From Streptomyces sp. I05A-00742 (lineage in GTDB: Bacteria; Actinomycetota; Actinomycetes; Streptomycetales; Streptomycetaceae): a stretch of DNA of 51,369 bases. Positions 44,893 through 51,369 of this stretch are shown piece by piece. Both the position numbers and the translations under genes were made by a program. Position 1 is the first letter of the stretch; each line of letters opens with the position of its first letter. The notes under the pieces were generated by a model. It did no database searches. It was given only the letters and a program-made list of their open reading frames with translations, and was not told where the DNA came from. The stretch is from assembly GCF_013055795.1 (NCBI RefSeq), contig NZ_JABETO010000040.1, forward strand, positions 1 to 51,369, in the 5' to 3' direction.

Positions 44893-45441
44893 TCAGGGGC
44901 ACGGTATGGAGGTCCGGGCGCCGGCGGCCGGCGTGCCGGTCGTCTCGGCGGGGGTCCAGTCGGTCTCGTAGTACTTGACCCGCTCGTCCTCGCCGACGAA
45001 CCGCATGCCCGCGGTCTCCATGACGCGCTGGGAGGCGATGTTGTCGAGGTCGGCGTCGCCCTTGACGCGGGTGATGCCCCGGTCGCGCGCCATGGCCAGC
45101 AGGGCGCTCAGCGCTTCGCCGGCGTAGCCCTTGCCGCGTGCGGACTCGGCCACGCCGTAGCCGATCGACACGGTTCCTTCCGCGTCCGGGGGACGGTGGA
45201 ACCCCAGGCTCCCTATCACCAGGCCGTCGTCGCGGCGGCGGATCTCGTAGTCGCCGAACGGCTGTGGGTCGCCGGTGGTGGCGCAGTGGCCGAGGTGGTC
45301 CTGGGCCGATTCCACGTCGCCGTCGGTGGGGTAGTCGGGCGCCCACCGGTCGTCGGGGGCGGGGGTCCGGGCCACCAGGCGCTCGGCTTCGGCGGGGGTC
45401 AGCGGGTGCAGGATGAGGCGCGGTGTCGTGAGGTCTTCCAT
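44893..45441 (-). CDS. GNAT family N-acetyltransferase (RimJ/RimL-like)
   Basis: The 182-residue protein begins MEDLTTPRLILHPLTPAEAERL, the classic opening of the RimJ/RimL type of GNAT. GYGVAESARGKGYAGEALSALL is motif A with the acetyl-CoA pyrophosphate loop (RGKGYA), and ADLDNIASQRVMETAGMRFVGE is motif B. It acetylates an amino group on a small molecule or protein; the substrate is unknown. The ATG at 45441 was chosen because the family homology begins there; an upstream extension is unlike any GNAT. Confidence 0.9.
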   Translation of the reverse strand: MEDLTTPRLILHPLTPAEAERLVARTPAPDDRWAPDYPTDGDVESAQDHLGHCATTGDPQPFGDYEIRRRDDGLVIGSLGFHRPPDAEGTVSIGYGVAESARGKGYAGEALSALLAMARDRGITRVKGDADLDNIASQRVMETAGMRFVGEDERVKYYETDWTPAETTGTPAAGARTSIPCP

Positions 45442-45542
45442 GAGGAGTGAGGTACCACGGGGGTTGGGCGGTCCGCAGCTGAATTTCCCTCGGGAACGGG
45501 GTGATGCGGGCGCGATCCGGACTTCAGGGCCGTCGCCCGCCC

Positions 45543-48101
45543 TCACTGCCGTTCGGCTCCCGCGGCCAGGGGGCCGCGGCGCAGCAGGGCCCACGTCGGT
45601 ACGCCGGTGGCGGCGAGGCTGAGCAGTATCGCGCCGGCGGCGAGCGGAAGTGCGGTGCCGGCGGGGACGTAGGGGTCCGCGCCCGTGATGCCGCGGGTGA
45701 TCGGGACCAGGGTGATCCAGGCGATCGCGCCGCCGAGGGCCAGTCCGCTGCCGGCCACCAGCAGGGCCTCCCAGCCCATCATGCCGCGCACCTGGCGCCG
45801 GGTGGCGCCGGAGAGGCGCAGCAGGTCGACCTCGCGGCGGCGGTCGAGGACCGTCATCACGAGGGTGTTGGCGGCGGCGACGGCCGCGAAACCGCCGAGT
45901 ACGGCCGCCATCACGGTGTTGGCCCAGGCGTTGAGCTCCCGGTCGCGGTCGGCGGCGGCCGCGTAGCCCGCGGCGTCGGTGACGTCGGTCCCGGGCGGGC
46001 CGAGCTCGGCGAGCCGCCGGGCGACGGCCGCGCGGTCGGCGCCGGGGGCGTTCTTGACGAGGACGTGGGCGTCGAAGGCGGCGGAGGCGTGGGCGGCGAC
46101 GGCGGCCCGGGGCATCAGTGCCTCGCCCAGGCCGAGCCCCCGCTCGTAGGTGGCGACGAGCTGGGGGCGCACCCGGGTGCCGTCGGCGAGCCAGAGCGGC
46201 ACGCGGTCACCCGGCTTCACATGGAGGGTGTCCGCCAGGGAGGCGCCGAGCGCGACGGTGTCGGGGGAGGCGGCGAGCTTGCCCAGGGAGCCGCTGCGGA
46301 CGCCGAGGTCGAGCACGTCGGGCAGTTTCGCCGGGTCGCCGGAGACGCCGAGGACGGTCGTCGACGACAGGACGTCGCCGGAGCGGTGGACGGCCCCCGT
46401 GCGGAGGACGCCGACGGCGGTGCCCACTCCGGGAACGCGTGCCGCCCGGTCCGCGGTGGCGGCGGGCAGGCCCGGGCCGGTGACGGTGAGGACGTGGTCG
46501 GCGACGACGCCTTCGCGGACGTGCTGGTCGGCGACGTGCCGGATGGTGCTCTGGAGGAAGAGGAGGGTTCCGCAGAAGGCCGTCACCATGACGATCGGGG
46601 TGATGGCGGAGGCCAGCCGGTGGGCCTGGGCCCGGGAGTTGTCGGCGGCCAGCGAGCCGGCCGCGCCCGCGGCGCCGGTCCGCAGGGGCAGCCCGAGCAG
46701 GGTCGCGCAGAGCCGGGCCACCAGTGGGCCGAGCAGGGCCACGGCCAGCAGGAAGCACATGACGACGCCGAGGGCGGTGTTGGCGGCGGTCTCGCCGTCC
46801 TGGCCGGCCGCGAGTCCCGCGAGCACCGTGCCGCCGACGAGGGCGGCCAGGCCGAGCGGTGTGCGGATCCAGCCCGGGCGGACGCGCTCGACGGCGGCCT
46901 CGCCGAGCGCCTGGCTCGGGCGGAGCTTCGCGGAGCGGCGGGCGGCCGCGTAGCCGGCGACGAGTGCGGACAGCAGGCTGGTGCCGACCGCGACGGCCAT
47001 CGGCAGGACGCCGGTGTCGAGCGTCAGCCGGTCGGGGACGGCTCCCCGCGCCACGAGCTGGTCGAACCACCAGCGGGCCAGGGCGATGCCCGGCAGGATG
47101 CCGAGGGCGCCGGCGAGCGGGGCGACGATCACCGCCTCGGTGGCGATGGTGCGGCGGATCTGCCGGGGCGTGGCGCCGACCGCACGGAGCAGGGCGAATT
47201 CGCGGGCGCGCTGGCCGGTGGCCAGGGCTACGGTGCCCATCACGACGAAGATCGCGGTCATGGCGGCGATGCCGCCGAAGGAGCCGCCGAGCCCGGAGAG
47301 GAGCGCCCGGGCGTCGGCCAGCCCGGGTTCCTCGGCGCCGCCGCGCGCGTCGCCGGTCAGCACGTCGGCGTCGTCGCCCACGGCGTCCCCGACCTGTGCG
47401 GCGAGGGCGGCGGTGGTGACGCCCGGCCGGGGCAGCACGGCGATGGCGTCCGCCGCGCCGGGGTGACCGGATACGCGGTCCGCCGTGGCGTCCGCGAACC
47501 AGGCGGTCGCGCGGCCGGCCGCCTCCGGGGCCAGGCCCGTGACACGGTACGTGGCGGTCCCGCCGGGGGCGGCGAGGCTGACGCGGTCGCCCGGTGCCAG
47601 CCGGGCGGCGCGTGCGGAGGCGGCGTCCAGCACCACGCCGCCGCGGCCCGGCGCACGGCCGTCGGTCAGGGTGCGGGCGCCGGGGGCGAGGGCGACGCCG
47701 ACGGCTCCGAAGGAGCGTCCGGTCAGCTCGGGCAGGGCCTTCGCCGGGGCCGTGGCCCCCGTCCGTACCGGGAACGACCGGTCCGGGACGGCGGCCGCCA
47801 CGCCCGGCCGGGCCGCGATCCGGGCGGCGAGGACCGTGGGCACCCGGCTGCGGCCGGGCAGCGCGGCCTCGGTCGTCGACCTGTCCTCCCCGCGGCCGAC
47901 GGTGATACGGACCTGCGGGTCACCGGCCACCACGACCGGGGTGCGGGCGTAGCGCTCGGGTGCGACGTGTGCGGTGACGCCCGTCTGGAGGAGGAGGCCG
48001 CAGGCGGTGATGACGGCCGAGCCCAGCAGCAGCGCGACGACGCTGCCGACGAACGACGCGGGCCGGAAGCGCACGGAGGCCCGGGCGAGTCCGTTCGTCA
48101 T
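45543..48101 (-). CDS. ABC transporter permease, FtsX/MacB-type with duplicated domain
   Basis: The 852-residue membrane protein has an N-terminal helix (VGSVVALLLGSAVITACGLLLQTG), a large extracellular segment, three central helices with the FtsX pattern (IAAMTAIFVVMGTVALATGQRAREFALLRAVGATPRQIRRTI), further helices and a second FtsX domain at the end (NTLVMTVLDRRREVDLLRLSGATRRQVRGMMGWEALLVAGSGL). The ATG overlaps the ATPase stop (ATGA). Such permeases work with MacB/LolD-type ATPases in lipoprotein, peptide or antibiotic stress transport. The substrate is unknown; no sensor kinase is near. Confidence 0.92.
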   Translation of the reverse strand: MTNGLARASVRFRPASFVGSVVALLLGSAVITACGLLLQTGVTAHVAPERYARTPVVVAGDPQVRITVGRGEDRSTTEAALPGRSRVPTVLAARIAARPGVAAAVPDRSFPVRTGATAPAKALPELTGRSFGAVGVALAPGARTLTDGRAPGRGGVVLDAASARAARLAPGDRVSLAAPGGTATYRVTGLAPEAAGRATAWFADATADRVSGHPGAADAIAVLPRPGVTTAALAAQVGDAVGDDADVLTGDARGGAEEPGLADARALLSGLGGSFGGIAAMTAIFVVMGTVALATGQRAREFALLRAVGATPRQIRRTIATEAVIVAPLAGALGILPGIALARWWFDQLVARGAVPDRLTLDTGVLPMAVAVGTSLLSALVAGYAAARRSAKLRPSQALGEAAVERVRPGWIRTPLGLAALVGGTVLAGLAAGQDGETAANTALGVVMCFLLAVALLGPLVARLCATLLGLPLRTGAAGAAGSLAADNSRAQAHRLASAITPIVMVTAFCGTLLFLQSTIRHVADQHVREGVVADHVLTVTGPGLPAATADRAARVPGVGTAVGVLRTGAVHRSGDVLSSTTVLGVSGDPAKLPDVLDLGVRSGSLGKLAASPDTVALGASLADTLHVKPGDRVPLWLADGTRVRPQLVATYERGLGLGEALMPRAAVAAHASAAFDAHVLVKNAPGADRAAVARRLAELGPPGTDVTDAAGYAAAADRDRELNAWANTVMAAVLGGFAAVAAANTLVMTVLDRRREVDLLRLSGATRRQVRGMMGWEALLVAGSGLALGGAIAWITLVPITRGITGADPYVPAGTALPLAAGAILLSLAATGVPTWALLRRGPLAAGAERQ

Positions 48102-48904
48102 ACGGCCACCGCCGCGGCGGGGCTCGTGCGGACCGCGGCGGCCAGGGCGACCATCCGGTCGGCCACGGACTGCGGGTCGGGGCGGGTCAGCTCGCCGGCG
48201 AGCAGCCCGTCGGCGAGGAAGAGCACACGGTCGGCGTGGGAGGCGGCAACCGGGTCGTGCGTGACCATGACGATCGTCGCGCCCATGGTGTCGACCGCCT
48301 GCCGGAGCAGGCCGAGGACCTCGTGGGCGGACCGGGTGTCCAGCGCCCCGGTCGGTTCGTCGGCGAAGACGACCTCGGGCCGGGTGACGAGGGCGCGGGC
48401 GATCGCGACGCGCTGCTGCTGCCCGCCGGAGAGCTGGCCGGGGCGACGCCTGCCGTGCCCGTCCAGGCCCACCGCGGTCAGCAGCTGCTGGGCACGGCGG
48501 CGGTCCTGGCGCTCGCCCGCGAGACGCTGCGGCAGGAGGACGTTCTGCTGCACGGTGAGCGAGGGCAGCAGGTTGAAGGACTGGAAGACGAAGCCGACGC
48601 GGCTGCGGCGGAGCCTCGTCAGCCGGTCCTCGCTCAGCCGGGTGATCTCCTCCCCGCCGAGCAGCACCTGCCCGGAGCTGGGGCGGTCCAGCCCGGCCGC
48701 GCACTGCAGGAAGGTGCTCTTGCCCGACCCTGAGGGGCCCATCACGGCGGTGAAACTGCCGCGGGACAGCGCCAGGTCGATGCCGCGCAGCGCCTCGACG
48801 GCGCTCTCGCCCCGGCCGTAACCGCGCCGCACGGCGCGTAGCTCGACCGCCGGGGCCGTACCCCGATGCCGATCGATGGGTTCGCGGTCGCGGCGCAACG
48901 CCAT
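48098..48904 (-). CDS. ABC transporter ATP-binding protein (MacB/LolD type)
   Basis: The 268-residue protein has Walker A GPSGSGKST (56-64), Q-loop FVFQSFNLLPSLT, signature LSGGQQQR, Walker B VVFADEPTG and switch His in VTHD. These features and the following FtsX permease place it in the MacB/LolD (3.A.1.122-125) group. The ATG at 48904 has AAAGGGA six bases upstream; an ATG at 48979 would add 25 residues without family support. The transporter pair forms a two-gene operon. Confidence 0.95.
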   Translation of the reverse strand: MALRRDREPIDRHRGTAPAVELRAVRRGYGRGESAVEALRGIDLALSRGSFTAVMGPSGSGKSTFLQCAAGLDRPSSGQVLLGGEEITRLSEDRLTRLRRSRVGFVFQSFNLLPSLTVQQNVLLPQRLAGERQDRRRAQQLLTAVGLDGHGRRRPGQLSGGQQQRVAIARALVTRPEVVFADEPTGALDTRSAHEVLGLLRQAVDTMGATIVMVTHDPVAASHADRVLFLADGLLAGELTRPDPQSVADRMVALAAAVRTSPAAAVAV

Positions 48905-49113
48905 GGTGTCCCTTTCTCCGCCGGTGATGTCGACACTTTCGACGCTAGGGAAAGGGAGACGGGCGGACCATGGTGGCAACCGGGCTCCGGCGGTGGGGTT
49001 TCCCCCCGGTGCGGCGGGGGTGACGAGGCGCGGAGCGCCCGGGGGACCCCGGCGGGACGTTGCCCCGAGTCCGTCAGGTGGCCGGCCGCCATCGCCCCGG
49101 GCTCTCCGGTGCT

Positions 49114-49136
49114 CCGGGATCCGTCTCGGATCCCGG
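49114..49136 (-). terminator. terminator of the YbaK-type gene
   Basis: CCGGGATCCG (49114-49123) and CGGATCCCGG (49127-49136) form a perfect 10-bp stem with a three-base loop, starting two bases after the deacylase stop on the minus strand. Confidence 0.75.
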
Positions 49137-49138
49137 GG

Positions 49139-49591
49139 TCATCTTTGTACGGCGACCGCCATGAGCGGCCCACCGCTCAGCCGTGCGAGCTCCTCGGCCG
49201 TCGCCGGGAAGACCGTCCGCGGGGTGCCGCCGGCCGCCCAGGCCACGGGGTGGGCGGCCAGGGCCTCGTCCACCGCGGCGCGGAGCCGCCCGGGGTGGCC
49301 GATGGGTGCCACCCCGCCGATGGCCTGGCCGGTGGCCTCGCGGACCTGCTCGGGGGCGGCCCGCCGGAGCCGGCCGCAGCCGAGGCGGGCGGCGAGCCCC
49401 GCCGTGTCCACCCGGTGCCGGCCGCTCGTCATCACGAGCAGGGGCTCGCCCTCCGTGAGGAACACGAGGCTGCTGGCGATCGCCCCCACGTCGCACCCCA
49501 GCGCCTCGGCGGCCTCCGCGGCGGTGCGCGCCGATTCCGCCAGCTCCCGCACCCGGCCGGGGACCCCGGCGGCGGCGAGTGCCCGGGCCAC
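49139..49591 (-). CDS. YbaK/EbsC family aminoacyl-tRNA deacylase
   Basis: The 150-residue protein has the YbaK/ProX editing-domain pattern: ALGCDVGAIASSLVFLTEGEPLLVMTSGRHRVDT, with the invariant Lys position replaced by Ser in IASSLVF, ATGQAIGGVAPIGHP as the GxxP loop, and MAVAV at the end. Family members hydrolyse mischarged tRNA. The GTG start gives VARALAAAGVPGRV; its ribosome-binding site is weak and the true start could be slightly upstream. It overlaps nothing but abuts a cupin regulator remnant on the other strand. Confidence 0.82.
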   Translation of the reverse strand: MARALAAAGVPGRVRELAESARTAAEAAEALGCDVGAIASSLVFLTEGEPLLVMTSGRHRVDTAGLAARLGCGRLRRAAPEQVREATGQAIGGVAPIGHPGRLRAAVDEALAAHPVAWAAGGTPRTVFPATAEELARLSGGPLMAVAVQR

Positions 49592-49617
49592 CTGTTCGCG
49601 CGTCCTGGCCCCCCGCG

Positions 49618-49985
49618 GCCCGGCCCGGGATCGCGGGCAGCGCGGTGGAGGCGGTGCTCACCGGGCGCTACGAGGGCGCCGGCGCCGTCACGGAGGTGTA
49701 CCGCATCCGGATACGGTCCGGGGCGGTCCAGGAGTCCGCCGCCCACATCCGGGGCGTCGAGGAGCAGATCATCGTCCTGGGCGGCACGGCCCGCGTCGGG
49801 GAGGTCTCCGCGTCCTTCCTCGTCGGTCCCGGGGGCACGGCGCGGGGGCCGCTGACGTCCCGCACGTGTACGCCGCGCCGGAAGGGGACGTCGAGGCCGT
49901 GCTGACCGTGCGCTGCCCGGCCGTCGCGGAGTCACCGCCGCCGTCCGGCGAGGCGGAGGGGCCACTGCCCCGCCCGGGTGAATGA
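49618..49985 (+). pseudogene. remnant of an XRE-cupin transcriptional regulator with a frameshift
   Basis: From about 49618 one frame reads GIAGSAVEAVLTGRYEGAGA then VTEVYRIRIRSGAVQESAAH and IRGVEEQIIVLGGTARVGEV, a cupin domain as found C-terminal to XRE helix-turn-helix domains. Around 49844-49848 the homology moves to another frame (AADVPHVYAAPEGDVEAVLT), consistent with one lost base in what should be RWAADVPHVY. The helix-turn-helix half is missing altogether. The remnant ends at TGA 49983-49985. Confidence 0.75.
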
Positions 49986-50022
49986 CCTGCGAAAGCGCCC
50001 TCCTCCCCTGATCATCGGATAC

Positions 50023-50985
50023 ATGGCCCTGCCCGTCGCCCCGCTGCCCGCGATCCGGCCCATGCTGACCGTGCCCGGCCCCCTGCCGGCCGAGGGCGAG
50101 GAGGCGGACTGGGGCTTCGAGGTCAAGTGGGACGGAGTCCGCTGCGTGGTCAGCACCCCGGGCGACGGAACCCTGCGGCTGATCGGCCGCTCGGGGAACG
50201 ACGTGACGGCCACCTACCCGGAGCTGCGGGAGCTGGGCATGCAGCTCCAGGGCCGGGCGACAGTCCTCGACGGCGAGATCGTGGCGCTCGACGCGAAGGG
50301 GCAGCCGGATTTCGGGCTCCTGCAGCGCCGCATGGGCATCGCCAACCCCCGGCGTGCGGCGCACCTCGCGATGGAGTACCCGATCCATCTGATGATCTTC
50401 GACATCATGCACCTCGCCGGCCGCTCTCTCCTCGGGGCCACCTACCTGGAGCGCCGGACCGTCCTCTCGGGCATGGGGCTCACCGGCCGCAGCTGGTCCG
50501 TCCCCACCCACCTGGAGGGCCACGGGCGCCGGGCCTGGGACGCCACGCTGCGCCACGGCTACGAGGGCGTGATCGCGAAACGGCTGTCCTCGTTCTATGT
50601 GCCGGGGGTCCGGTCACCCGACTGGCGCAAGGTGAAGCACCTGCTCACCCTCGACGTGGTCATCGGGGGCTGGACGGAGGGCCGGGGCGCCCTCGCCGGG
50701 CTGCCCGGTGCCGTTCTGGCGGGTGTGGAGGAGCCGACGGGCCTGCGCTACGTCGGGTCCGTCGGCTCGGGCCTCTCCGGCCAGGAGCGCCGCGACCTGG
50801 CCCGCTACCTGGAGGCGGTGGCCCGGGACGAGTCGCCGTTCGCGGGACCGGTCGACGCCTCGGGCGCCCACTGGGTCGAGCCGCGACTGGTCGCCGAGAT
50901 CACCCTCACCGGCTGGACACCGGCCGGGCACCTCCGCCATCCCATCTGGCACCGGCTGCGCCCGGACCTGACACGGCCGGGATGA
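50023..50985 (+). CDS. ATP-dependent DNA ligase (LigC/LigD-ligase type)
   Basis: The 320-residue protein contains the nucleotidyltransferase motifs: EVKWDGVR with Lys35 (adenylated lysine), RSGND, LDGEIVALD, IHLMIFDIMHLAG, EGVIAKRL and WRKVKH. A C-terminal OB-fold follows. The length matches short actinobacterial ligases that work in non-homologous end joining or base-excision repair with Ku or other polymerases, none of which is in the window. The ATG at 50023 begins the family homology; a GTG at 49978 would add 15 residues. Confidence 0.92.
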   Translation: MALPVAPLPAIRPMLTVPGPLPAEGEEADWGFEVKWDGVRCVVSTPGDGTLRLIGRSGNDVTATYPELRELGMQLQGRATVLDGEIVALDAKGQPDFGLLQRRMGIANPRRAAHLAMEYPIHLMIFDIMHLAGRSLLGATYLERRTVLSGMGLTGRSWSVPTHLEGHGRRAWDATLRHGYEGVIAKRLSSFYVPGVRSPDWRKVKHLLTLDVVIGGWTEGRGALAGLPGAVLAGVEEPTGLRYVGSVGSGLSGQERRDLARYLEAVARDESPFAGPVDASGAHWVEPRLVAEITLTGWTPAGHLRHPIWHRLRPDLTRPG

Positions 50986-51011
50986 GACGGGATGGGAGGG
51001 GCGGGGAAACG

Positions 51012-51056
51012 CGCCGGAGGGCGGCGGCACCTTTTCGGTGCCGCCGCCCTCCGGCG
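51012..51056. terminator. very strong bidirectional terminator
   Basis: Two perfect 20-base arms (51012-51031 and 51037-51056) enclose TTTTC. It lies between the ligase gene and the convergent transglycosylase gene. Confidence 0.9.
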
Positions 51057-51059
51057 TCA

Positions 51060-51095
51060 TTCTGTTTCCGCTTCTGTTTCCGCTTGCGCTTGCGC
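51060..51095. repeat. short tandem repeats after the terminator
   Basis: TTCTGTTTCCGC occurs twice in tandem (51060-51071, 51072-51083), followed by TTGCGC twice (51084-51095). It is non-coding. Confidence 0.8.
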
Positions 51096-51113
51096 GCGGA
51101 TGGTTCGGACGGA

Positions 51114-51369
51114 TCAGTACGCGGAGTTCACGTTGTCCATCGAGCCGTAGGTCTTGGCCGCGTAATTACAGGAAGCGGTGATGTTGGCGACCGGGTCGTA
51201 GATGTCCCAGGAGGTGCCCTCCACGTGGAACGCCTTGAACGTCGGGTCGATGATCTGCAGCAGACCCTTCGACGGAATACCGGCCTGGGCGTTCACGTCC
51301 CAGTTGTTGATCGCCTGGGGGTTACCGGTCGACTCACGCATGATGTTCCGCTTGATGCCCTCGTACGAG
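51114..51369 (-). CDS. secreted lytic transglycosylase (SLT domain), C-terminal part
   Basis: The frame is open to the window edge and stops at TGA 51114. The visible 84 residues end an SLT domain: YEGIKRNIMRESTGNPQAIN with the ES motif of the catalytic Glu, GLLQIIDPTFKAFHVEGTS, DPVANITASCNYAAKTYGSM and a VNSAY end. This is the usual C-terminal domain of streptomycete secreted muramidases that cut peptidoglycan. The N-terminus, with any signal peptide or LysM domain, lies outside. An ATG at 51341 is inside the domain and is not the start. Confidence 0.9.
   Translation of the reverse strand, partial: SYEGIKRNIMRESTGNPQAINNWDVNAQAGIPSKGLLQIIDPTFKAFHVEGTSWDIYDPVANITASCNYAAKTYGSMDNVNSAY

Noticed and set aside
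45501..48821. 1106-residue + strand frame across the ABC transporter
   Set aside because: Antisense to the clear FtsX permease and ATPase; Gly/Glu/Arg-rich shadow.

Overview
The window is very GC-rich, has the codon bias and compact GTGA/ATGA-overlapping operons of a streptomycete chromosome, and carries typical Streptomyces families (PucR, ECF41 sigma factor, mycothiol-dependent isomerase, Acg-type nitroreductase, NACHT membrane protein, secreted HNH nuclease, erythromycin esterase). It looks like an accessory, chromosome-arm-like region: one secondary-metabolite locus followed by short transcription units, several drug exporters and at least five broken genes. No rRNA, tRNA, CRISPR array, transposase or integrase was seen.

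Region 1 (1-11640) is the right-hand end of a nonribosomal peptide synthetase (NRPS) locus, all on the + strand: the tail of a protein ending in a condensation domain, a C-A-T module, an acyl-CoA dehydrogenase, an A-T-A-T protein with no condensation domain, and a C-T protein ending in a short-chain dehydrogenase domain. The last four genes overlap or nearly touch, and a 15-bp-stem terminator at 11603-11639 closes the locus. The likely plan is loading of several amino acids, oxidation of one carrier-bound residue, condensation, and a terminal NAD(P)-dependent step; the product cannot be read from the sequence.

Region 2 (11647-28423) is a run of small units: DinB, a Cys-rich zinc protein, a GNAT-like protein, secreted proteins, an MFS transporter with a neighbouring 37-residue ORF, a secreted HNH nuclease, and a divergent PucR / alpha-hydroxyacid oxidase / D-2-hydroxyacid dehydrogenase set. 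Then come an MmpS-like lipoprotein, an AraC remnant, TetR plus tautomerase, LysR, an Nei-type DNA glycosylase, and an ECF41 sigma factor whose usual epimerase partner has been gutted.

Region 3 (28393-33530) is the most interesting. Two paralogous 14-TM drug exporters flank an orphan NarL-type regulator and a two-gene operon of a ribosomal protein L28 paralogue plus a CxxC protein. Both exporter genes have the same promoter layout (TTGC.. - 18 bp - TAGCCT), an identical 26-nt block 42-48 bp downstream of the -10, and a hairpin just before a shared AACAGGAA ribosome-binding site. This suggests one inducible control system for efflux, perhaps linked to ribosome function.

Region 4 (33531-51369) has an Acg-like nitroreductase, a mycothiol-dependent isomerase, a NACHT membrane ATPase, an arginine/lysine-type decarboxylase, a frameshifted TetR gene with a clear palindromic operator driving an MFS exporter, a hydrolase remnant beside an erythromycin esterase, a GNAT enzyme, an FtsX/MacB-type ABC transporter, a YbaK-type deacylase, a frameshifted cupin regulator remnant, an ATP-dependent DNA ligase and the start-truncated end of a lytic transglycosylase gene.
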